Source: Hyphomicrobiales bacterium (GTDB taxonomy: Bacteria > Pseudomonadota > Alphaproteobacteria > Rhizobiales > Aestuariivirgaceae). From it: a stretch of 51,497 nt of DNA. Positions 32,789 to 43,828 of the stretch are shown here, in pieces. Within the stretch, counting starts at the first letter, position 1. Every line of letters starts with the position of its first letter. Under the pieces are notes generated by a model. It saw nothing but the letters and a program-made list of their open reading frames with translations. It was not told where the DNA came from and did not search any database. The stretch spans positions 1 to 51,497 of the forward strand of contig JALVSR010000016.1 in assembly GCA_027024225.1 (NCBI GenBank), written 5' to 3'. The position numbers and the translations under genes are program-made.

Positions 32789-35479
32789 ATGCTGGACAAG
32801 CACTTCGACCCCAATCAGGTGGAGCAGCGCCTCTACGAGGCGTGGGAAAAGGCGGGCGCCTTCAGACCGTCGGGCAAGGGCGAGCCCTTCTGCATCGTCA
32901 TTCCGCCGCCCAACGTCACCGGCTCGCTGCACATGGGGCACGCGCTGAACAACACGTTGCAGGACATCCTGGTGCGCCTGCGCCGCATGCAGGGGTATGA
33001 CGTGCTCTGGCAGCCGGGCACGGATCATGCCGGCATCGCCACGCAGATGGTGGTGGAGCGCAAGCTGGCCGCCGAGGGCAAGCCCACCCGCTGGGAGATG
33101 GGGCGCGAGAAGTTCCTCGAAGAAGTGTGGAAGTGGAAGGAGGAGTCCGGCAACACCATCATCAACCAGCTCAAGCGCCTTGGCGCCTCCTGCGACTGGT
33201 CGCGCCTGCGCTTCACCATGGACGAGGGCCTCTCCCGCGCCGTGCTCAAGGTGTTCGTCACCCTGTGGAAGGAAGGCCTCATCTACAAGGACAAGCGGCT
33301 GGTCAACTGGGACCCGAAGCTGCGCACGGCCATTTCCGACCTGGAGGTGGTGCAGAAGGAGACGCAGGGGCACCTGTGGCACTTCCGCTATCCCATCGAG
33401 GGCGAGGAGGGCCGCTACATCGTGGTGGCTACCACCCGGCCGGAAACCATGCTGGGCGACACGGCCGTGGCCGTGCACCCGGATGACGAGCGATACAAGG
33501 ATCTCGTCGGCAAGAATGTCATCCTGCCGCTGGTGGGCCGGCGCATCCCCATCGTGGCCGACGAACACGCCGATCCGGAAAAGGGCTCGGGCGCGGTGAA
33601 GATCACCCCGGCGCACGACTTCGACGACTTCGAGGTGGGCAAGCGCCACGACCTGCCCATGATCACCGTCATGGACGAGACGGCGCACATGTTCCTGAAG
33701 GACAACCCGGACTTTCTGGCCGGGCTGGAGATGACGTCGGAGCTGGAAGAGACGCTGAAATATCACGGCCTCGACCGCTTCGAGGCGCGCAAGCGCATCG
33801 TCGAGCGCATGGAAAGGCTGGGCCTGCTGGAGAAGGTGAAAGACCACCTGCACATGGTGCCTTATGGCGACCGTGGCGGGGTGCCCATCGAACCGCGCCT
33901 GACGGAGCAATGGTTCGTCGATGCCGCGGCCCTGGCCGCGGGCGCCATCCGCGTGGTGGAGCGCGGCGACACGAAGTTCTTCCCCGCCAACTGGACGAAG
34001 ACCTATTTCAACTGGCTCAAGGACATCCAGCCCTGGTGCATCTCGCGCCAACTGTGGTGGGGGCACCAGATTCCGGCCTGGTATGGCCCGGATGGCAAGA
34101 TCTTCGTCTCCGAGACGGAGGAAGAGGCGCAGAAACAGGCCGAGAAACACTACGGCGAGGCGGTGGAGCTCAAGCGCGATCCGGACGTGCTGGACACCTG
34201 GTTCTCCTCCGCGCTGTGGCCCTTCTCCACGCTGGGCTGGCCGGACGACACGCCGGAATTGCGGCGCTATTATCCCACGTCGGTGCTGATCACGGGCTTC
34301 GACATCATCTTCTTCTGGGTCGCCCGGATGATGATGATGGGCCTGCACTTCATGCACGACGTGCCCTTTTACGATGTCTATATCCACGCCCTGGTGCGCG
34401 ACGAGCACGGGCAGAAGATGTCGAAGTCCAAGGGCAACGTCATCGACCCGCTGGAGCTCATCGCCAAGTATGGCGCCGATGCGCTGCGCTTCACGCTGGC
34501 GATTCAGGCCGTCATGGGGCGCGACATCCGCCTCTCGGAAGCGCGCGTGCAGGGCTATCGCAACTTCGGCACCAAGCTGTGGAACGCCGTGCGCTTCCTG
34601 GAGATGAACGAGGTGGGGCGCGATGCCGCCTTCGATCCGGCATCCTGCCGCCTGGCGCTGAACCGCTGGATCGTCGGCGAGGCGGTCAAGACCATCGGCG
34701 AGGTCACGCAATCGCTGGACGATTATCGCTTCAACGACGCCGCTTCCGCCATTTACCATTTCACCTGGGACGTGTTCTGCGACTGGTACCTGGAGCTCAT
34801 CAAGCCGGTGCTGAAGGAAGGCGACGCCGCGGCGCAGGAAGAAACACGCAAGACGGCCGGCTGGGTGCGCGATGTCATCCTGAAGCTGCTGCACCCGTTC
34901 ATGCCCTTCATCACCGAGGAGCTGTGGCAGCGCACCGGTGGCGAGGGCTTCCTGATGCTCTCCAGCTGGCCGGAGGCGCGCGAGGAGCTCATCGACGAGG
35001 ACGCGGCGGAAGAGCTCGACTGGGTGATCACCTTCATCCGCGAGGTGCGCTCCACCCGCGCGGAGATGAACGTGCCGGCTGGCGCACAAATCCCGGCGGT
35101 GCTGGTGAGCGCCAACGCCGAGAGCCGCCGCAGGCTGAAGGAGTGGGAGACGGAGATCAGGCGCCTGGCGCGGCTCTCGGAAATCACGCTGGCGGACGAG
35201 GTGCCGCCGAAGTCGGCCCAGATCGTGTTGGCTGAGGCCATCATCGCCCTGCCGCTGGAAGGCGTCATCGACCTTGACGCCGAACTGAAGCGGCTGGAGA
35301 AGGAGCTGGCGGCGACGGAGAAGGAAATGAAGTCGCTGCAAGCCCGCCTGTCGAACGAAAAGTTTCTGACCAAGGCGAAGCCGGAAGTGGTGGAGCAGAC
35401 GAAGCATCGCCTGGAAGAGCTGCAGACGAAACACGCCAAACTGGAGGAAGCCCGCCAGCGCCTGGCCGCCATGGTGTGA
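32789..35479 (+). CDS. valS: Valyl-tRNA synthetase
   Basis: An 896-residue class I aminoacyl-tRNA synthetase charging tRNA-Val. The HIGH-type motif is HMGH at 48-51 ([18 protein letters not shown]), the KMSKS motif is at 543-547 ([10 protein letters not shown]), and a CP1 editing domain sits between ([19 protein letters not shown]). The anticodon-binding region follows, and the C-terminal coiled-coil arm (about 825-896, Glu/Lys/Leu-rich) is typical of ValRS. Length is normal. The ATG at 32789 has GGCAGGGA upstream. The popZ-valS neighbourhood is conserved in alphaproteobacteria. nrdR begins 49 bp after the stop. Confidence 0.98.
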   Translation: MLDKHFDPNQVEQRLYEAWEKAGAFRPSGKGEPFCIVIPPPNVTGSLHMGHALNNTLQDILVRLRRMQGYDVLWQPGTDHAGIATQMVVERKLAAEGKPTRWEMGREKFLEEVWKWKEESGNTIINQLKRLGASCDWSRLRFTMDEGLSRAVLKVFVTLWKEGLIYKDKRLVNWDPKLRTAISDLEVVQKETQGHLWHFRYPIEGEEGRYIVVATTRPETMLGDTAVAVHPDDERYKDLVGKNVILPLVGRRIPIVADEHADPEKGSGAVKITPAHDFDDFEVGKRHDLPMITVMDETAHMFLKDNPDFLAGLEMTSELEETLKYHGLDRFEARKRIVERMERLGLLEKVKDHLHMVPYGDRGGVPIEPRLTEQWFVDAAALAAGAIRVVERGDTKFFPANWTKTYFNWLKDIQPWCISRQLWWGHQIPAWYGPDGKIFVSETEEEAQKQAEKHYGEAVELKRDPDVLDTWFSSALWPFSTLGWPDDTPELRRYYPTSVLITGFDIIFFWVARMMMMGLHFMHDVPFYDVYIHALVRDEHGQKMSKSKGNVIDPLELIAKYGADALRFTLAIQAVMGRDIRLSEARVQGYRNFGTKLWNAVRFLEMNEVGRDAAFDPASCRLALNRWIVGEAVKTIGEVTQSLDDYRFNDAASAIYHFTWDVFCDWYLELIKPVLKEGDAAAQEETRKTAGWVRDVILKLLHPFMPFITEELWQRTGGEGFLMLSSWPEAREELIDEDAAEELDWVITFIREVRSTRAEMNVPAGAQIPAVLVSANAESRRRLKEWETEIRRLARLSEITLADEVPPKSAQIVLAEAIIALPLEGVIDLDAELKRLEKELAATEKEMKSLQARLSNEKFLTKAKPEVVEQTKHRLEELQTKHAKLEEARQRLAAMV

Positions 35480-35528
35480 GCGGCCTGCCGCTTTCAGGCA
35501 CCACCCCAAGAACGAAGCGAGCGGCGTC

Positions 35529-36008
35529 ATGCGCTGTCCCTTTTGCGGATCGGAACAGACACAGGTGAAGGACAGCCGCCCGGCGGAAGGCGGCGCGGCC
35601 ATTCGCCGGCGGCGCGAATGCGCCGACTGTGGTGGACGCTTCACCACTTACGAGCGCGTGCAGTTGCGCGAACTCACCGTCATCAAGCGCTCCGGCCGGC
35701 GCGTACCCTTCGACCGCGACAAGCTGGCCCGCTCGGTGCAGATCGCGCTGCGCAAGCGCGACGTGGATGCCGAGCGCGTGGAGCGCATGATCAACGGCAT
35801 CGTGCGCCAGCTGGAGAGCATGGGCGAGAACGAGGTGACCTCGCAGCAGATCGGCGAGCTGGTCATGGAGGGCCTGCGCAAGCTGGATGACGTGGCCTTC
35901 GTGCGCTATGCCTCCGTTTATCGCAACTTCACCGAGGCGGCCGATTTCTGCGAATTCCTGGCCGAATTGCAGTCTCGCGATGCCGCCGGGGGAGGCGACG
36001 ACGAATGA
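35529..36008 (+). CDS. nrdR: Transcriptional repressor NrdR
   Basis: A 159-residue repressor of ribonucleotide reductase genes. The N-terminal zinc ribbon has Cys3, Cys6, Cys31 and Cys34 (MRCPFC and ECADCGGRF). It continues into an ATP-cone domain (about 49-139, [20 protein letters not shown]) that senses dATP/ATP. Length and motif order match NrdR exactly. It lies between valS (49 bp upstream) and rnd, all on the plus strand, probably sharing transcripts. A class II reductase gene in the same window (48829) has candidate NrdR boxes, making it the probable target. Confidence 0.98.
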   Translation: MRCPFCGSEQTQVKDSRPAEGGAAIRRRRECADCGGRFTTYERVQLRELTVIKRSGRRVPFDRDKLARSVQIALRKRDVDAERVERMINGIVRQLESMGENEVTSQQIGELVMEGLRKLDDVAFVRYASVYRNFTEAADFCEFLAELQSRDAAGGGDDE

Positions 36009-36099
36009 CAGGAGCGGGGCACGGGAGCCGATGGCGTCCCGTGCCCGCATGATCCAACGGGAATGGAAAAACGGCATCAAGGCGGGGCAGGGGGCGGTC

Positions 36100-37266
36100 A
36101 TGAAGGTCATTACCGACACGGATGAATTGCGGGATCTGTGCAGCCGGCTGGCGCGCGAGGAATACATAACCGTCGATACGGAGTTCATGCGCGAACATAC
36201 CTTCTGGCCGAAGCTGTGCCTGATCCAGGTGGCGGGGGAAGAGGAGGCCGCCATCATCGACCCCCTGGCAAGGGACATGGACCTTTCGCCCTTTTTCGAT
36301 CTGCTGGCAGACGAGAAAGTGCTTAAGGTATTCCACGCCGGGCGGCAGGATATCGAGATTTTCCATCATCTCACCGGCCAGGTGCCTAGGCCCGTGTTCG
36401 ATACCCAGATCGCCGCCATGGTCTGCGGTTTTGGCGATCAGGTGGGCTACGAGGCCCTGGTGCGCAAGCTGGTCGGCGTGGAAATCGACAAGGGCTCGCG
36501 TTTTACCGACTGGTCGCGCCGACCACTGTCGGAGCGTCAGCTGCAATATGCGCTGGCGGACGTCACCCACTTGCGCAAGGTTTATGAGCGCCTGCGCGAA
36601 GAGCTCGAGCGCACCGGCCGCATGGAATGGCTGGCGGAAGAGCTGCAAACCCTCACCAGCCCCCAGACCTACGAGCAGAATGTGGAACAGGCCTGGCGCC
36701 GGCTGAAGTTTCGTCCGCGCAACCGCCGCCAGCTGGCCCTGCTCAAGCGGCTGGCGGAATGGCGCGAACGCGAGGCCCAGCGTCGCGACATGCCGCGCCG
36801 CCGCGTGATGAAGGATGAGGCCATCGCCGAAATCGCCAGCGAGATGCCAGAGACCGAACGCGACCTGAAGCGTCTGCGCGGCATATCGGAAGGCCACGCC
36901 AAGGGGGCGACGGGGCGGGCCATCCTGCGGCTGGTGCGAGAGGTGAAGAACCTGGCCGAGCACGAACTGCCGGCGCCCGAAAGGCGCCCCCGGCCCCATC
37001 CCGAGGGCACGCAGGCGCGGGCCGACATCCTGAAGCTGGCCTTGAAGATCGTGACGGAACAGAAGGGAATAGCGCCGAAAATCATAGCATCCGCCGCCGA
37101 CCTGGAGCGCTTGGCCGCCGGCGACACGGATGTTCCCGCCATGCGCGGGTGGCGGCGCGAGGTGTTCGGCGAGCTGGCCGAGGCGCTCTTGCGGGGCGAA
37201 AAGGTCATTGGCCTGAAGGATGGCCGCCCCGCCATACTGGACGCTCCGAAACCGGAAGGGGCCTGA
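36100..37266 (+). CDS. rnd: Ribonuclease D
   Basis: A 388-residue 3'-5' exoribonuclease for tRNA and stable RNA maturation. The DEDDy catalytic residues are all present: Asp26 and Glu28 (TVDTEF), Asp84 (HAGRQDIEI), Tyr150 and Asp154 (QYALADVTHL). One or two HRDC domains follow from about residue 205 (RNRRQLALLKRLAEWRE, then MKDEAIAEIA). Length is close to E. coli RNase D (375). The ATG at 36100 gives the canonical start MKVITDTDEL; an in-frame ATG at about 36031 would add 23 residues and is less likely. It is 91 bp after nrdR and convergent with dprA. Confidence 0.93.
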   Translation: MKVITDTDELRDLCSRLAREEYITVDTEFMREHTFWPKLCLIQVAGEEEAAIIDPLARDMDLSPFFDLLADEKVLKVFHAGRQDIEIFHHLTGQVPRPVFDTQIAAMVCGFGDQVGYEALVRKLVGVEIDKGSRFTDWSRRPLSERQLQYALADVTHLRKVYERLREELERTGRMEWLAEELQTLTSPQTYEQNVEQAWRRLKFRPRNRRQLALLKRLAEWREREAQRRDMPRRRVMKDEAIAEIASEMPETERDLKRLRGISEGHAKGATGRAILRLVREVKNLAEHELPAPERRPRPHPEGTQARADILKLALKIVTEQKGIAPKIIASAADLERLAAGDTDVPAMRGWRREVFGELAEALLRGEKVIGLKDGRPAILDAPKPEGA

Positions 37267-37365
37267 TACCAGATTGCGCAATGTCTAACCGGCAAACCCG
37301 CCCTGCGCCCCCAGGAACGGGGGAGGAGCCCAGGTCATCATGGTCCGGCGCGTGATGTGGACAAC

Positions 37366-38583
37366 TCAGCGCCGCCGTTCGAGCCTGCCATCCGGGGTGC
37401 GCACCACCTTTCCCGCCAGTTCCAGCTCCATCAGCGCCGCCAGCGTCAAATCGGGCGGCGCGCCGCATTCGCGCAGCAGGGTATCCTGGTCCACCGGCGC
37501 ATCCCCCAACAGGCTCAGCAGCTTCTTGTGCAGCTTTTCCGGGGGCTCTTCGGTTGCCGCCGCTGATGACGGAGCGGGCGGAGCGGTGGTGGCCGGCACC
37601 GATGCAATCTCTCGCGGTGGCGCGGTTGCCGCGGCGTCTTCCCGGCCGCGCTCGGTGAAGGGTGGCGGTGGATGTTCATTCATGATGACCTTCAGTTGCG
37701 CCGCCGCCTCGGCCAGCAGCTCCAGTACATCCGCCGCATGGCGCACCAGCGTGGCGCCTTCGCGGATGAGATGGTTGCATCCGGCTGCGCGCGGCTCCAG
37801 CGGAGAGCCGGGCACGGCCATCACGTGCCGGCCTTCCTCCGCCGCCAGCCGCGCCGTGATCAGCGAGCCGGAACGCCGCGCCGCTTCCACCACCACGGTG
37901 CCCAGGCTCATGCCCGCCACCAGCCGGTTGCGTCGCGGAAACAGCTCCGCCCGCGGCCCCGTGCCGGGCGGCATTTCCGTCAGCAACAGGCCGTGTTCGG
38001 CGATGCGCTCCATCAGCGCCTCGTTGGAGCGCGGGTAGGGCACGTCAATGCCACAGGCCAGCACCGCCACGGTGGCGCCGCCATTCAGGGCGCCTTCGTG
38101 CGCCGCCGCATCGATGCCCGCCGCCAGCCCGGACACGACCACGTATCCTTCGCGCGTCAGCGCCGCCGCCATTTCCCGTGCCATGTGTCGCCCGGCGGCG
38201 GAGGCATTGCGCGCGCCCACCATGGCCACGGGTGGTAATTGCGACACCGCTGGCTGACCGCGCAGGCACAGCAGCGGCGGGGGAGCCTGCGCGTATGCCA
38301 GCAGCGGCGGATAGCCCTTCTCGCCGCGCGCCACCAGCCGCGCGCCCAGTTCTTCCAGCCGCTCCATCTCGCGCGCGGCCTCGTCCGCCGGGCAGATGCG
38401 CGGGCGTTTCTTCTTGCCGCCGCGTGATACCATTTCGGGCAGGGCCTGAAGCGCGGCCTGCGCGGAGCCGAAGCGGTCGATGAGCTGGTAGAACAGGGTG
38501 GGGCCGACGTTTTCCGAGCGTATCAGGCGCAGCCAGGCCAGGCGTTGGTCATCGTCCAGCAACTGCGCCGGCCAACCGGACAT
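37366..38583 (-). CDS. dprA: DNA processing protein DprA
   Basis: A 405-residue protein of the DprA/Smf family, which binds single-stranded DNA and loads RecA during transformation. An N-terminal SAM-like region (LIRSENVGPTLFYQLIDRFG) is followed by the Rossmann-like core: VAMVGARNASAAGRHMA (about 118-134), SGLAAGIDAAAHEGAL, IAEHGLLLTEMPPGT and ARLAAEEGRHVMAVPGS. After a Pro/Ala/Glu linker (about 310-345) comes a winged helix (LLSLLGDAPVDQDTLLRECG, about 350-400). Its ATG overlaps the plsY stop by one base (TGATG), so the two are translationally coupled. No other competence genes are seen. Confidence 0.96.
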   Translation of the reverse strand: MSGWPAQLLDDDQRLAWLRLIRSENVGPTLFYQLIDRFGSAQAALQALPEMVSRGGKKKRPRICPADEAAREMERLEELGARLVARGEKGYPPLLAYAQAPPPLLCLRGQPAVSQLPPVAMVGARNASAAGRHMAREMAAALTREGYVVVSGLAAGIDAAAHEGALNGGATVAVLACGIDVPYPRSNEALMERIAEHGLLLTEMPPGTGPRAELFPRRNRLVAGMSLGTVVVEAARRSGSLITARLAAEEGRHVMAVPGSPLEPRAAGCNHLIREGATLVRHAADVLELLAEAAAQLKVIMNEHPPPPFTERGREDAAATAPPREIASVPATTAPPAPSSAAATEEPPEKLHKKLLSLLGDAPVDQDTLLRECGAPPDLTLAALMELELAGKVVRTPDGRLERRR

Positions 38584-39203
38584 CAGCGGGCCTCGTCGTT
38601 GTCGTTTGTCCGTTTGCCGCCGCCAATCTTCGGTTCCGTGCCCGCCAGCAGGCGGCGGATGTTCTCATGATGGGTGGCGAAGATGGCCAGCGAGAGCAGG
38701 ATCACCACCACCCGTTGCGCCGGGGCGATGTCGATGAGGGCGGAAACGATGGGCATGGCGGCCGCCGCCGTGAGCGCGGAGAGCGAGGAGATGCGAAAGG
38801 CGAAGGCCATGACCAGCCAGATGAGAATGAAGGCCAGCCCCAGCACCCAGTTGAGCCCAAACAATACACCGATGAAGGTGGCAACACCCTTTCCGCCCTT
38901 GAACCCCAGCCAGACGGGGAACACGTGGCCCAGGAAGGCGCCCACGCCGGTGATGGCCGCAGCCGCCGGCCCGGCCAGCCAGCCCACCACGAACACCGGC
39001 ACGAAGCCCTTCAGCGCATCCAGCAGCAGGGTAAGCGCGGCGAGCTTTTTCGAGCCGGTGCGCAGCACGTTGGTGGCGCCGATGTTGCCCGAGCCGATGT
39101 GGCGCACATCGCCCAGTCCCGCCAGCTTCGTCAGCAGCAGGCCGAAGGGAATGGAGCCGGAAAGGTAGCCGACGAGAAACAGTGCCAACAGCGCGATGGG
39201 CAT
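38583..39203 (-). CDS. plsY: Glycerol-3-phosphate acyltransferase PlsY
   Basis: A 206-residue inner-membrane enzyme with about five to six helices that makes lysophosphatidate from acyl-phosphate and glycerol 3-phosphate, the first step of phospholipid synthesis. The three PlsY motifs are present: SGSIPFG (15-21), [12 protein letters not shown] (37-48) and [11 protein letters not shown] (about 100-110). Length is typical. It is translationally coupled to dprA and follows the pyrB-pyrC pair by 34 bp, giving the common alphaproteobacterial order pyrB-pyrC-plsY-dprA, all on one strand. Confidence 0.97.
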   Translation of the reverse strand: MPIALLALFLVGYLSGSIPFGLLLTKLAGLGDVRHIGSGNIGATNVLRTGSKKLAALTLLLDALKGFVPVFVVGWLAGPAAAAITGVGAFLGHVFPVWLGFKGGKGVATFIGVLFGLNWVLGLAFILIWLVMAFAFRISSLSALTAAAAMPIVSALIDIAPAQRVVVILLSLAIFATHHENIRRLLAGTEPKIGGGKRTNDNDEAR

Positions 39204-39237
39204 GGATTGTCCTCAACAGGGCCGGTGAATGTCGTGC

Positions 39238-40593
39238 TCAAGCGCCGGCATGGTAGTCGAACACGCTCTCGCCGGCAACGAGGGTCAGCACCGCGCGGCC
39301 TTCGAACACGCGGTTCTCGAACGGTGTGTTGTGCGAGCGCGAATGCAGCGCGCTCTCCTCCACCTTCCAGCTCAGGTGCGGGTCAACCAGCGTCAAGTCG
39401 GCGGGCGCGCCTTCAGCCAGCGTGCCGCCTTCCAGCCCCAGCAGGCGGGCCGGGGCGTGGGCGAGGGCGGCGATCAGTCTTGAGAGGTCGGCCTGGCCGG
39501 AATGGTGCAGCGAGAGCGCGGCGGAAAGCAGGGTTTCCAGCCCCACGGCGCCAAACTCGGCCTCGGCGAAGGGCAGGCGCTTGGTATCCGCGCTCTGCGG
39601 GTCGTGGGATGAGACGATGACGTCGATGACGCCCTCGTTCACCGCTTCCACCAGCGCGACGCGGTCTTCCTCCGTGCGCAGCGGCGGAGAGAGCTTGAAG
39701 AAGGTGCGGTAGGCCCCGATGTCGTGCTCGTTCAGCAGCAGATGGTTGATGCTCACCCCGCAGGTCACGGGCAGCCCCGCCTCCTTCGCGTGGCGGATGA
39801 TCTCCACCGATTCCGCACACGAGATCTGCGCCGCGTGATAACGCGCGCCGGTCATTTCCACCAGCCGCAGGTCGCGCTCCAGCGCGATGATCTCCGCCTG
39901 CCTAGGTATGCCCGGCAGGCCCAGGCGCGCGGCCAGTTCCCCTTCGTGCATCACGCCCGGCCCCGCCAGCTCGGCCTCTTCCACGTGCTGCACGATGAGC
40001 ATGTCGAAGTCCCGCGCATAGGCCAGCGCCCGCGCCAGCACGCGGGCGGAGGCCACCGACTTGCGCCCGTCGGTGAGCGCCACGGCGCCTGCCTCCTTGA
40101 GCAGGCCCACCTCGCTCATGTGCGCGCCCTTGAGCCCCTGCGTGATGGCGGCCATGGGGTGCACCCGCACCTTCGAGGTGCCGCGCGCCCGGCGCAGGAT
40201 GAAGTCCACGATGGCGGCATCGTCGATGACCGGATCGGTGTCCGGCATGACGATCATGCAGGTCACGCCGCCGGCGGCGGCCGCGGCGGAAGCCGAGGCC
40301 AGCGTTTCGCGGTATTCGAAGCCCGGCTCGCCGGTGAACACCCGCATGTCGATGAGGCCGGGCAGCAGCCACTTGCCGGCGCAGTCGAGGATGTTCTCTA
40401 CCGCGATGCCGCGCGAGCGGGCCGCCTCCGCCGTCACCTCCGCGCCGACGGCCACGATGCGCCCGTTCTCGACGATGACGCCGCCGGGCGCATCCAGCCC
40501 CCCGGCCGGATCGAGCAGCCGCGCGTTCACCAGCGCGCGCGCACCAGCGCCCGCTCCAGCTCCCCGTGCCGCATGTGCCGCGCCCGCGCTCAT
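39238..40593 (-). CDS. pyrC: Dihydroorotase-like protein, metal ligands missing (PyrC'-type)
   Basis: A 451-residue amidohydrolase-family protein encoded with pyrB. The fold is recognisable ([17 protein letters not shown], about residues 74-90; [35 protein letters not shown]). The DXHXH zinc motif of active dihydroorotases is replaced by DMRVF, and the usual SDHAPH reads SSHDPQ. These changes remove expected metal ligands, so the protein may be a non-catalytic partner for aspartate transcarbamoylase, as PyrC' is in Pseudomonas. If so, a true dihydroorotase should lie elsewhere. Its ATG overlaps the pyrB stop by 4 bp. The N-terminus is Ala/Gly-rich and a later start is possible. Confidence 0.85.
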   Translation of the reverse strand: MSAGAAHAARGAGAGAGARALVNARLLDPAGGLDAPGGVIVENGRIVAVGAEVTAEAARSRGIAVENILDCAGKWLLPGLIDMRVFTGEPGFEYRETLASASAAAAAGGVTCMIVMPDTDPVIDDAAIVDFILRRARGTSKVRVHPMAAITQGLKGAHMSEVGLLKEAGAVALTDGRKSVASARVLARALAYARDFDMLIVQHVEEAELAGPGVMHEGELAARLGLPGIPRQAEIIALERDLRLVEMTGARYHAAQISCAESVEIIRHAKEAGLPVTCGVSINHLLLNEHDIGAYRTFFKLSPPLRTEEDRVALVEAVNEGVIDVIVSSHDPQSADTKRLPFAEAEFGAVGLETLLSAALSLHHSGQADLSRLIAALAHAPARLLGLEGGTLAEGAPADLTLVDPHLSWKVEESALHSRSHNTPFENRVFEGRAVLTLVAGESVFDYHAGA

Positions 40594-41555
40594 GCCGCCG
40601 CCTCCCGCTCGAGGTTGCGCGCCAGTGCGTCCAGCACCGCCATGCGCACGGCCACGCCCATCTCCACCTGTTCGCGGATGACCGAGCGCGGCCCGTCGGC
40701 AACGCTCGAATCAATTTCCACCCCCCGGTTCATGGGCCCCGGATGCATGACGATGGCATCCTCCTTCGCCAGCCGCAGGCGTTCCTCGTTTAGCCCCCAG
40801 AAGCGATAGTATTCGCGCTCGGAGGGAATAAAGGCGCCGTCCATGCGTTCCCTTTGCAGGCGCAGCATCATCACCACGTCCGCCCCGCGCAAACCCTCCT
40901 CCAAGGAGTGAAACACCTCCACCCCCAGCCGCTCCGCGCTGGGCGGCAGCAGCGGGCCGGGACCGACGATGCGCACCCGCGCGCCCATGCGCGAGAGCAG
41001 GATGATGTTGGAGCGCGCCACGCGCGAATGCCGGATGTCGCCGCAGATGGCCACCACGACATTTTCGAGCTTGCCCTTGTGGCGCCGGATGGTCAGCGCG
41101 TCCAGCAGCGCTTGCGTTGGGTGTTCGTGCCAGCCGTCGCCGGCGTTGATGACCGCGCAGCTCACCTTCTGCGCCAGCAGCTCGGCGGCGCCGGAATGCT
41201 GGTGCCTGATGACCAGCAAGTCCGGATTCATGGCGTTCAGCGTCACCGCCGTGTCCAGAAGCGTCTCGCCCTTGGACACGGAAGAGCCTTTCACGCTCAT
41301 GTTCATCACGTCCGCGCCCAGGCGCTTGCCGGCCAGCTCGAAGGAGCTCTGCGTGCGGGTGGACGGCTCGAAGAACAGGTTGATCTGCGTGCGGCCGCGC
41401 AACAGGTTCGTCTTCTTCTCGCGCTGGCGGCTGAGCGCGACGTATTCCTCCGCCAAGTCCATGAGCGCGGTGATTTCGGCAATGGAAAGGCCGGCCACCC
41501 CCAGCAGGTGGCGGGAGTTGAGAATGGCCGGCCTTTCCATTGCGTCACTTGCCAT
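40590..41555 (-). CDS. pyrB: Aspartate carbamoyltransferase catalytic subunit
   Basis: A 321-residue cytoplasmic enzyme joining carbamoyl phosphate and aspartate in pyrimidine synthesis. The carbamoyl-phosphate motif [13 protein letters not shown] has Ser65-Thr-Arg-Thr68; [17 protein letters not shown] and the late [10 protein letters not shown] loop are also intact, so the enzyme should be active. The ATG at 41555 is chosen; an upstream ATG at 41600 would overlap the acyltransferase stop and lacks family similarity. The ATGA overlap with the dihydroorotase-like gene supports a PyrB-PyrC complex. No pyrI regulatory subunit is seen. Confidence 0.97.
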   Translation of the reverse strand: MASDAMERPAILNSRHLLGVAGLSIAEITALMDLAEEYVALSRQREKKTNLLRGRTQINLFFEPSTRTQSSFELAGKRLGADVMNMSVKGSSVSKGETLLDTAVTLNAMNPDLLVIRHQHSGAAELLAQKVSCAVINAGDGWHEHPTQALLDALTIRRHKGKLENVVVAICGDIRHSRVARSNIILLSRMGARVRIVGPGPLLPPSAERLGVEVFHSLEEGLRGADVVMMLRLQRERMDGAFIPSEREYYRFWGLNEERLRLAKEDAIVMHPGPMNRGVEIDSSVADGPRSVIREQVEMGVAVRMAVLDALARNLEREAAA

Positions 41556-41599
41556 GTTTCGTTCAGTAGCGCACGGGCGGCGCCACTGCCAAGATGGCA

Positions 41600-42766
41600 T
41601 CAGGCATTGTCAACAATCCACTTCAGCCGCTGGCGCATGCGCATCTCGCGGGACGGAGCCAGGCGGAAGAAGGCCGGGCGCTCGAACAGGTATTTCAACA
41701 CCGGAACGTGGCGCACCACCGCGTGCATGAGCAACGGCCCCGTTACCGCCGCGGAGAGCACGATGGCGGAAATGATATCCGGCCCAAGCTGTGGCGCCAC
41801 CTTCACCAGCACGATGCGCACAAACGCCATGAACAGGAAGAAGGCGACATAGACCACCAGCGAGCGCTCGCCCACCAGGCGGACGAAGTTGAACACCACG
41901 CCACCCACGCGCGCCATGAACACGCCCGCGGCCACCACCGCCAGCGAGCCGATGAACCCCAGCGCCAGCGAAATGCCCGGCAGCTTGGCCACGCCTTCCA
42001 CGCCCGGAGCGGTCACCAGCGCCAGCCACGGTTCACCCGGCAGGTTGGTGAACACCAGCGCGGCGTTCGCAAACGCCCAGATGACCAGCGCGGCGGCCAG
42101 GGCCGGCAGCGAGAAACGCCGCATGTCCTCGGCGAAGCGGAACACGTAGGGCGCGGCCACATAGCCGGTGTAGAAATACACGAAGCGCGCGGCGAATTCG
42201 TCCGGCACCATCCAGCCGGTGTGAATGGGCAGAATTTCCAGCAAGGCCGCCACCGTCCACACGGCCCAGGCGGGCACGTCCTTGACCAGCTTCACCACCA
42301 CGGCGAAGATGGCCAGCAGGTAGATGAACCACAGGTGCGAGTAGGGGTCGACGTAGGCCAGCAGATATTCCTTCAGCGCGCCTTCCGCGCCCACCTGCGG
42401 CAGCATGAAGGGCAGGGCGGCCAGAATGGCCACATGCATCCACACCAGGTAGAACCAGGCGAAATGCACCACCCGGCGATCAAGAAAGTCGCGCCACGGC
42501 CAGTTGATGCGCCGGGCCAGGAACAGGCCCGAGAGCAGGAAGAAGGCCGGAATGCGAAACGGCCGCGCCCACTCCACGATGTAGGCGAACCATGTGCAAT
42601 CCCCCAGCGCCTTCTGCACCCCCAGCGAGGAGTGCAGCATGATGACCATGATGAGGCTAAGCCCCTTGGCGTAATCCACCCAGTCGATGCGCCCCTTGGC
42701 GCCTGCGGCAGGTGCCGCGTTGGGGGCGGAGGGGATGTCCCGTGCGATGGGTATGGAAAGAGGCAT
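41600..42766 (-). CDS. Acyltransferase-3 family membrane protein
   Basis: A 388-residue inner-membrane protein with about ten hydrophobic helices. The acyltransferase-3 (OafA/WecH/YiaH type) signature is at the start: [20 protein letters not shown] (about 26-45, with the conserved His45), followed by [17 protein letters not shown] (about 70-86). Members transfer acyl groups to sugars or lipids of the cell surface; this substrate is unknown. Start: the ATG at 42766 lies before a Pro/Ala-rich N-terminal stretch. Tandem CtrA-like half-sites occur about 110 bp upstream. It is 45 bp upstream of pyrB and perhaps shares transcription. Confidence 0.88.
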   Translation of the reverse strand: MPLSIPIARDIPSAPNAAPAAGAKGRIDWVDYAKGLSLIMVIMLHSSLGVQKALGDCTWFAYIVEWARPFRIPAFFLLSGLFLARRINWPWRDFLDRRVVHFAWFYLVWMHVAILAALPFMLPQVGAEGALKEYLLAYVDPYSHLWFIYLLAIFAVVVKLVKDVPAWAVWTVAALLEILPIHTGWMVPDEFAARFVYFYTGYVAAPYVFRFAEDMRRFSLPALAAALVIWAFANAALVFTNLPGEPWLALVTAPGVEGVAKLPGISLALGFIGSLAVVAAGVFMARVGGVVFNFVRLVGERSLVVYVAFFLFMAFVRIVLVKVAPQLGPDIISAIVLSAAVTGPLLMHAVVRHVPVLKYLFERPAFFRLAPSREMRMRQRLKWIVDNA

Positions 42767-42889
42767 GGTCTTCTGTCCCGTTTTGAAACGGCTTGTTCAT
42801 CCTTGCCCAAGCATTGCAGGTAGGGTGCCGAACATGAGAAAACGGGACGGAGAGGCGGCGCTTTTTCAGCGGATGGTTAGCGCGGATGG

Positions 42890-43828
42890 TTAATGCGCAA
42901 GCCGCATGGCCAGCCAGATGAACAGCGGCATGGTGAGGAAGGATGCCACCACCTGCGCGGTGGCGGCCGCGGCGTAGAACTCGGCGTCACCCCCCATCTG
43001 CCGGGCCAGCACGTAGCCCGCCACCGCCGTGGGCACGGAGGCGGCGATGACCATGATGACGAAGGCCTCGCCCGAAACGCCGAACAGCCAGCCCAGCGCC
43101 ATGGCCAGCAGGGGCGCGAAGATGAGCTTCATGCCGATGGTGACGAGCACCTCGGCCTGAGCGTTTTTAAGCGCCCGCCAGCTAAGCCCCGCACCCAGCG
43201 CCAGCAGGGAGATGCCCAGCGCGCCGCGCCCCAGCAGCTCAAGCGTGGCGATGATGACGCCTTCCCGCGGCAGGCCGGAGAGCTTCCACGCAACGCCAAT
43301 GGCGATGGCCCACAGGAAGGGGTTCTTGAGCAGTTGCCGCAGCACCAGCGCGGGCGTGGCGCGCGCATGGGAGGCATGAATGGCCAGCACCGCCACGTTG
43401 GCCACGTTCAGCCAAGGGATCATGGCGGCGAACGCGATGGCGATGATGGCCACGCCATCCAGCCCGAACAGGCGTTCGACGATGGCGAAGGCCACGAATC
43501 CGTGCCAGCGGGTGGAGGTCTGGAAGAACGAGCTGAAGGTGGGCCCACCCATGCCGAAAAGGCGCTTCAACGGCACGCGCATGGCATAGGCCGCGATGGT
43601 GAGCACGATGACGAAGGCAAACAGCGCCAGCGCGAAGGAAGAAAGCGAGGTGAAGGAAAGCCGCGAACGCGCCAGCGTGACGATCAAGAGCGCCGGAAAC
43701 AGCAGCCAGTAGAGCACCGCCTCCACCCCGCGCCAGTTCTCGGCCGGCACGGCGTCGCTCTTGCGCAAGGCAAAGCCCAGCGCAATCAGCAGCATGACGG
43801 GCAGCAGCGCACTGGCGATCGCATCCAT
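42890..43828 (-). CDS. AEC-family transporter
   Basis: A 312-residue inner-membrane carrier with about ten helices, of the auxin efflux carrier superfamily. Typical features are the start IASALLPVMLLIALGFALRK (about 3-22), YWLLFPALLIVTLAR (about 40-54), the central RATPALVLRQLLKNPFLWAI, and a C-terminal SVPTAVAGYVLARQMGGDAE motif. Bacterial members export or import carboxylates such as malate; the substrate is not evident. The ATG at 43828 has GGAG six bases upstream; an ATG at 43840 is the alternative. It ends 124 bp before the acyltransferase start. Confidence 0.9.
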   Translation of the reverse strand: MDAIASALLPVMLLIALGFALRKSDAVPAENWRGVEAVLYWLLFPALLIVTLARSRLSFTSLSSFALALFAFVIVLTIAAYAMRVPLKRLFGMGGPTFSSFFQTSTRWHGFVAFAIVERLFGLDGVAIIAIAFAAMIPWLNVANVAVLAIHASHARATPALVLRQLLKNPFLWAIAIGVAWKLSGLPREGVIIATLELLGRGALGISLLALGAGLSWRALKNAQAEVLVTIGMKLIFAPLLAMALGWLFGVSGEAFVIMVIAASVPTAVAGYVLARQMGGDAEFYAAAATAQVVASFLTMPLFIWLAMRLAH

